NCBI GenBank assembly: GCA_030813035.1
Contig: JAUSTV010000003.1
Length of the DNA stretch: 64,000 nucleotides
Strand: one strand, 5' to 3'
Origin: Bacillus_BA fengqiuensis
GTDB taxonomy: Bacteria > Bacillota > Bacilli > Bacillales > Bacillaceae_H
Below, piece by piece: positions 60,587 to 64,000 of the stretch. Under the pieces are notes generated by a model. That model was not told where the DNA came from and made no database searches. It saw only the letters and a list, made by a program, of their open reading frames with translations. Within the stretch, counting starts at the first letter, position 1. Each line of letters starts with the position of its first letter. The position numbers were made by a program, and so were the translations under genes.

Positions 60587-61280
60587 ATCCTAAATGCATC
60601 GCCGCTACTCCGCCCGTATAAGATTTCACTTCCACTTTCTTGAAACCTGCTCGTCGGAACATATCAGCCAATTCTTCACTTCCAGGGAAATCACGCGCTG
60701 ACTCTTGAAGCCATGAATACTCACTATAGCTTTTTGCCAGCATTTTCCCAAGCAGCGGCATGAAATATTTAAAATATAACAAATAAAGCTGTCGATACCC
60801 GATTAAGGTAGGCTGTGATGTCTCAAGGCAAACGACTTTGCCTCCCGGCTTTGCCACTCGATACATTTCACGTAATACTTGCATGTAATCTGGAACATTC
60901 CGCAGCCCGAAGCCAATGGTTACATAATCAAATGTATTATCTGCAAAAGGCAGCTCCATGGCATTTCCATGTACAAGCTTTACGTTCGGAAGCTTGAGCG
61001 CCTCTACCTTTTGATGACCGATTTTCAACATATTTTGACTGAAGTCAAGACCTGTTACCTCTCCATCTTTTCCAACAGCATCAGCAAGGGCAATCGTCCA
61101 GTCTGCCGTACCACAGCAAACATCAAGGGCTTTTGCCCCTTTTTGAACGTCCATTCTCTTCATGGTATCTTTTCTCCATGCTACATGACGTTGGAAACTG
61201 ATCACCGAGTTCATTTTATCATAGTTGTCATGAATTTTTTCAAACACTCCATGAACACGTTCTTCTTTTGATTGCTGCAT
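60564..61280 (-). CDS. menG: Demethylmenaquinone methyltransferase
   Basis: Final step of menaquinone synthesis (UbiE/COQ5 family), SAM-dependent. ALDVCCGTADWTIALAD (motif I), VTIGFGLRNVPDYMQVLREMYRVAKPGG, and the C-terminal GVAAMHLGYK. 238 aa. The last six residues (KENFHQ) and the stop are encoded by a dispersed repeat end. The ATG at 61280 follows AAGGAAG. Confidence 0.96.
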   Translation of the reverse strand: MQQSKEERVHGVFEKIHDNYDKMNSVISFQRHVAWRKDTMKRMDVQKGAKALDVCCGTADWTIALADAVGKDGEVTGLDFSQNMLKIGHQKVEALKLPNVKLVHGNAMELPFADNTFDYVTIGFGLRNVPDYMQVLREMYRVAKPGGKVVCLETSQPTLIGYRQLYLLYFKYFMPLLGKMLAKSYSEYSWLQESARDFPGSEELADMFRRAGFKKVEVKSYTGGVAAMHLGYKENFHQ

Positions 61281-61318
61281 CGCTTCTTCCTTCTTCCGCA
61301 ACTATTTTTTCAGTCGTC

Positions 61319-62092
61319 TCATGTACTCCTTATTAATCCGTCAAGATTCATCTTTAATTCTTCATTAAAATACAAAGAATTATTCAAACGTTCTATCGTT
61401 TTTCTTGACTCGTTAATATACTTCTCTACCGTTTCCATCACATTTTGATGTTCATCATTTGTATGTATAGACAAACAGCTTTTTAACTGATCAAATAATT
61501 TAGATGTTCCGTAATTAATATGAACCATCTTCTCATGAATGAGACGTTTTACGAATGCGGCATGGGTTAATAAAAGCTTCCATTCTTCCTCTTTGAAATG
61601 GGAGCATACAGATTCAATGAGCGCTGTTTCGATTACAAACAAGCTGCGCATCACATCATCCACGGAATGAAATTGCCGCTTATAATATTTCATTTTCTCT
61701 ACATTGATATTTTTAATAGCTGAGGCTGTTTCATTCATCAACTGAAGAGAACCGTTTTTGGAAAGATAATAATAGTACAAACTGCTGTAATACAATCCAG
61801 CCAATACGGTCAGCTGTCTTTCTTGCAGCAATTGATGGTCGTTTTTTACAGGCTTAATGGAGATCAAATCATGGGTATCGAGTGCAATTTGAACGAGCAT
61901 GACAGAAACGACGTAAACCTTCAACTGCTCCTCTTCCACTGAAATGTGCTGCAGAAAGGAACATAAGTATAATAATTTATCTTCATCTATCATCGGATGA
62001 TGGATAAATCGTTTCACATATGGATGATTTAATTCCAGTTGCAGCTGCTCTTTTACTTCAGCTACTGTATCAATGATGTTTTGCACAATCAT
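61319..62092 (-). CDS. hepS: Heptaprenyl diphosphate synthase component I
   Basis: Non-catalytic subunit required for HepT activity and chain length; the family diverges quickly. Recognised by position before menG and hepT, the length (257 aa) and the stretch FIHHPMIDEDKLLYLCSFL with QERQLTVLAGLYYSSLYYYYLS. Two overlapping starts (GTG 62095, ATG 62092) follow GGGAG. Confidence 0.9.
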   Translation of the reverse strand: MIVQNIIDTVAEVKEQLQLELNHPYVKRFIHHPMIDEDKLLYLCSFLQHISVEEEQLKVYVVSVMLVQIALDTHDLISIKPVKNDHQLLQERQLTVLAGLYYSSLYYYYLSKNGSLQLMNETASAIKNINVEKMKYYKRQFHSVDDVMRSLFVIETALIESVCSHFKEEEWKLLLTHAAFVKRLIHEKMVHINYGTSKLFDQLKSCLSIHTNDEHQNVMETVEKYINESRKTIERLNNSLYFNEELKMNLDGLIRST

Positions 62093-62095
62093 CAC

Positions 62096-62415
62096 CCTTG
62101 TCTCCCTTTCATCTTACAGTACACCCATTTGCATCTCGCAAATAGACAATGTCAATTATAACATAACTGAGTTTCAAAAAAACTATTATTTTCTCTATTC
62201 TAGCCTAGCCTTTTGAAATTTTATACGTGCACCAATGACTTTCATTCCGAAAGAGAAAAGGGTGTTAAACGAAAAAACAAGGGCTTTTCCATTTAGTATT
62301 AAACTCTCTAAAGTAAAATCCCTTACCGCCGCATGCTCCTTATAGCAGAGGACAGTGAATCATAGATTCTTCTGCCCTTTACCTGCATTCGACGAGCCGC
62401 TCATCTCATAAAACC
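62096..62415. other. Intergenic region between mtrB and hepS
   Basis: About 320 bases without a credible gene. AT-rich near hepS, with a TATAAT (minus, about 62157-62162) lacking a good -35. No terminator was found here beyond the mini-element at 62416-62466. Confidence 0.5.
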
Positions 62416-62466
62416 TTTATCCCTTATCAACAGGCAGTATCCCCCGTTGAGGAGGGTTTCCTTTAT
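62416..62466 (+). repeat. TTTAT-type mini-element at the mtrB stop codon
   Basis: TTTATCCCTTATCAACAGGC at the left, CCCCCGTTGAGGAGGG then TTTCCTTTAT at the right, 51 bp. The last TTTAT overlaps the mtrB TAA, as at ylbL. Confidence 0.6.
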
Positions 62467-62693
62467 TTCTTAGGCTCTGATTCCACTTCGCCATGGGCTG
62501 TTTGAATAAGGGCTTTTCCCCTTACTTTGATGGCAGAAGTATGTTCGGTGAATTGAGCGATCATTACTTCTCCTTTATCCAGTTTCTCCGAATGATGAAA
62601 TCTTGTATCAGAACCCCTAGTTAAACCGATTACATTCACCCCGTCTTCAACTGCCTTAATAACAATGAAATCACTTGTTGAGTTTGATGCCAT
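62463..62693 (-). CDS. mtrB: Tryptophan RNA-binding attenuation protein TRAP
   Basis: 76 aa. Forms an 11-mer ring that binds (G/U)AG triplets when charged with tryptophan. FIVIKAVEDGVNVIGLTRG and KLDKGEVMIAQFTEHTSAIKVRG match the family almost residue for residue, including the KKR-type RNA contacts. ATG at 62693 follows AAGGAGG; the longer frame from 62765 runs into folE. Its target leader lies at 55140-55212 in this window. Confidence 0.97.
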   Translation of the reverse strand: MASNSTSDFIVIKAVEDGVNVIGLTRGSDTRFHHSEKLDKGEVMIAQFTEHTSAIKVRGKALIQTAHGEVESEPKK

Positions 62694-62706
62694 TTTAATC
62701 GCCTCC

Positions 62707-63273
62707 TTAACCTTTAATGAAAGAAAGTACTTCAGCACGTGCTGCCGGATCCGTTTCCAGCACACCCCTTACTGCAGATGTCACCGTCATCGCACCAGGC
62801 TTTTTCACCCCGCGCATCGTCATGCACATATGTTCTGCTTCCACCACTACCATTACACCATGCGGGTCCAATGTTTCCACGATCGAATCAGCAATTGTCG
62901 ATGTAATTCGCTCTTGAAGCTGCGGTCGTCGTGCGACAGCATCCACAGCGCGGGCAAGCTTGCTTAACCCCGTTACTTTTCCGCCTCTTGGAATATACGC
63001 CACATGGGCTTTTCCATAAAACGGCACTAAATGATGTTCACACATTGAGTAAAAAGGAATATCCTTTACTAGCACAAGTTCTTCATGATCTTCACCGAAT
63101 ACCGTTTGAAAGTGTTCTTTTGGATCTTCATTTAATCCTGAAAATACTTCCTCATACATTTTTGCTACACGTTTTGGTGTATCCAATAAGCCTTCACGGT
63201 TCGGATCTTCTCCGACAGCTTCTAATATAAGTCTGATTGCTTGCTCGATTTGCTCTTTATTTACAGATGACAT
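62707..63273 (-). CDS. folE: GTP cyclohydrolase I
   Basis: First enzyme of tetrahydrofolate synthesis (mtrA in B. subtilis). Zinc ligands Cys and His in SMCEHHLVPFYGKAHVAY and Cys in HMCMTMRGV; 188 aa. GGGGG precedes the ATG. Thirteen bases separate it from mtrB, so the two are cotranscribed from the promoter at 63321-63349. Confidence 0.97.
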   Translation of the reverse strand: MSSVNKEQIEQAIRLILEAVGEDPNREGLLDTPKRVAKMYEEVFSGLNEDPKEHFQTVFGEDHEELVLVKDIPFYSMCEHHLVPFYGKAHVAYIPRGGKVTGLSKLARAVDAVARRPQLQERITSTIADSIVETLDPHGVMVVVEAEHMCMTMRGVKKPGAMTVTSAVRGVLETDPAARAEVLSFIKG

Positions 63274-63320
63274 TATCGTGTCCCCCAGTCATAACCTTAT
63301 GATGAATTAAACTCAAAAAA

Positions 63321-63349
63321 ATTCTAGCACATGCTCTATGTAAAGGCAA
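63321..63349 (-). promoter_or_regulatory. Sigma-A promoter of folE-mtrB
   Basis: TTGCCT (63349-63344), 17 bases, TAGAAT (63326-63321) on the minus strand, directly beyond the hbs terminator. Confidence 0.7.
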
Positions 63350-63381
63350 AAAAGAAAGGCCGCTGGATGTGCGACCTTTCT
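63350..63381 (-). terminator. Terminator of hbs
   Basis: AAAGGTCGC and GCGGCCTTT (one G-U pair) then CTTTTTTG on the minus strand. Confidence 0.75.
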
Positions 63382-63427
63382 CCTCTCTTTAAAAATCGAC
63401 TGTACGCCGATTCATTTTATGTAGAGA

Positions 63428-63700
63428 TTATTTTACAGCGTCTTTTAATGCTTTACCTGGTTTGAATGCAGGAACTTTGCTAGCTGGGATCTCGATTTCG
63501 TCACCAGTTTGCGGATTACGTCCTTTGCGAGCAGCGCGTTCGCGTACTTCGAAGTTACCGAAACCGATAAGCTGTACCTTATCACCATCTTTTAAAGCAT
63601 CTAAAATTGTATCAAAAACAGCATCAACTGCTTTTGTAGCGTCCTTTTTTGAAAGCTCACTTGCTTCAGCAACTGCATTGATTAAATCTGTTTTGTTCAT
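63428..63700 (-). CDS. hbs: HU-type DNA-binding protein HBsu
   Basis: 90 aa. MNKTDLINAVAEASELSKKDATKAVDAVF helical body and the DNA-binding arm GRNPQTGDEIEIPASKVPAFKPGK. Essential nucleoid protein in B. subtilis. ATG at 63700 follows GGAGGTG; the GTG three codons upstream overlaps the SD. Ends with its own terminator. Confidence 0.97.
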   Translation of the reverse strand: MNKTDLINAVAEASELSKKDATKAVDAVFDTILDALKDGDKVQLIGFGNFEVRERAARKGRNPQTGDEIEIPASKVPAFKPGKALKDAVK

Positions 63701-63740
63701 GCCATTCACCTCCTCCCAAAGAAAAATCGTATTATAATAG

Positions 63741-63769
63741 CTAGAAACACCTTTATAAAGGGAATCTAG
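63741..63769. promoter_or_regulatory. Imperfect palindrome in the hbs leader
   Basis: CTAGAaacaCCTTTATAAAGGgaaTCTAG, 40 bases upstream of the hbs start and within the transcribed leader if the promoter at 63840 is used. Possible mRNA hairpin or binding site; function unknown. Confidence 0.3.
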
Positions 63770-63839
63770 TAATTCTTCGTACTTTCATTTCTTCACAAAA
63801 CATGTCATTCTTATACATACGTTTTTGTTAACATGCCTT

Positions 63840-63868
63840 ATCATAAACGATTCCGAATGAGAATTCAA
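63840..63868 (-). promoter_or_regulatory. Sigma-A promoter of hbs
   Basis: TTGAAT (63868-63863), 17 bases, TATGAT (63845-63840) on the minus strand, giving a leader of about 130 bases. Confidence 0.65.
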
Positions 63869-64000
63869 TGTTTTTAACGGGAAAACCTATCCAAATGTGG
63901 AAAAACTATTAATATCAATGAATTTCTGATAAAAGATTACCATAACCATCCGTCCATATCAAGTGAAATATGCGTAAAATCGCCCTTTTAACGCACTTTT

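Noticed and set aside
58634..62466. CRISPR-like array from recurring short repeats at 58634, 60532 and 62416
   Set aside because: Spaced by about 2 kb with genes between, with variable interiors; not an array.
63732..63737. TATAAT just upstream of hbs as its promoter
   Set aside because: No acceptable -35 at the right distance; the pair at 63840-63868 is better.

Overview
The window comes from the chromosome of an endospore-forming member of the Bacillaceae (order Bacillales). Nearly every gene has a recognisable Bacillus subtilis counterpart in the same local order. Sporulation genes (spoVD, spoVE, ylbJ, an RsfA-type regulator), a TRAP-controlled trp operon without trpG, bacillithiol synthesis, a menaquinol:cytochrome c oxidoreductase of the Bacillus b/c type and heptaprenyl diphosphate synthase all fit. 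I see no rRNA, tRNA, prophage, intact transposase or CRISPR array. The species cannot be fixed from the sequence alone.

Almost everything is on the minus strand, so transcription runs from high to low coordinates. Positions 1-19150 hold the division and cell wall (dcw) cluster: rsmH, ftsL, pbpB, spoVD, murE, mraY, murD, spoVE, murG, murB, divIB, two DUF881 genes, sbp, ftsA, ftsZ. The usual first gene, mraZ, is missing. Positions 19500-39330 hold bshC, DUF3397, panE and the ylbD-ylbP block (rRNA and tRNA modification, coaD, rpmF, ricF), with a three-gene acyl-CoA carboxylase operon and a crotonase set into it. A probable forespore small RNA, csfG, lies between rsmD and a small conserved gene. 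Positions 39369-63700 hold a second conserved block: DUF1405, qcrCBA, ypiF, ypiB, ypiA, aroA, tyrA, hisC, trpABFCDE, aroB, aroC, cheR, ndk, hepT, menG, hepS, mtrB, folE, hbs.

In B. subtilis these two blocks lie on opposite replichores. Their junction here (ylbD next to DUF1405) is what one inversion around the terminus would give, and orientation relative to replication is kept. The trp operon can be read in detail: a sigma-A promoter, a leader with exactly 11 closely spaced (G/U)AG triplets plus two more upstream, and an intrinsic attenuator. The TRAP gene mtrB lies 7 kb upstream in the same window. aroH is absent from its usual place between aroB and trpE.

The least ordinary content is between the genes. 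There are at least three families of short dispersed repeats. One is a 140-330 bp modular element with GTTCAAAAAG ends. The second is a TTGTCCAGCT...GCTTTTCTTGTT element. The third is small TTTAT-bounded elements that resemble the ends of IS200/IS605 transposons and often sit exactly on gene stop codons. The first two share hairpin modules whose stems covary while the loop stays AGGAN. Several long free-standing hairpins share an AAAAANC-type loop on unrelated stems.
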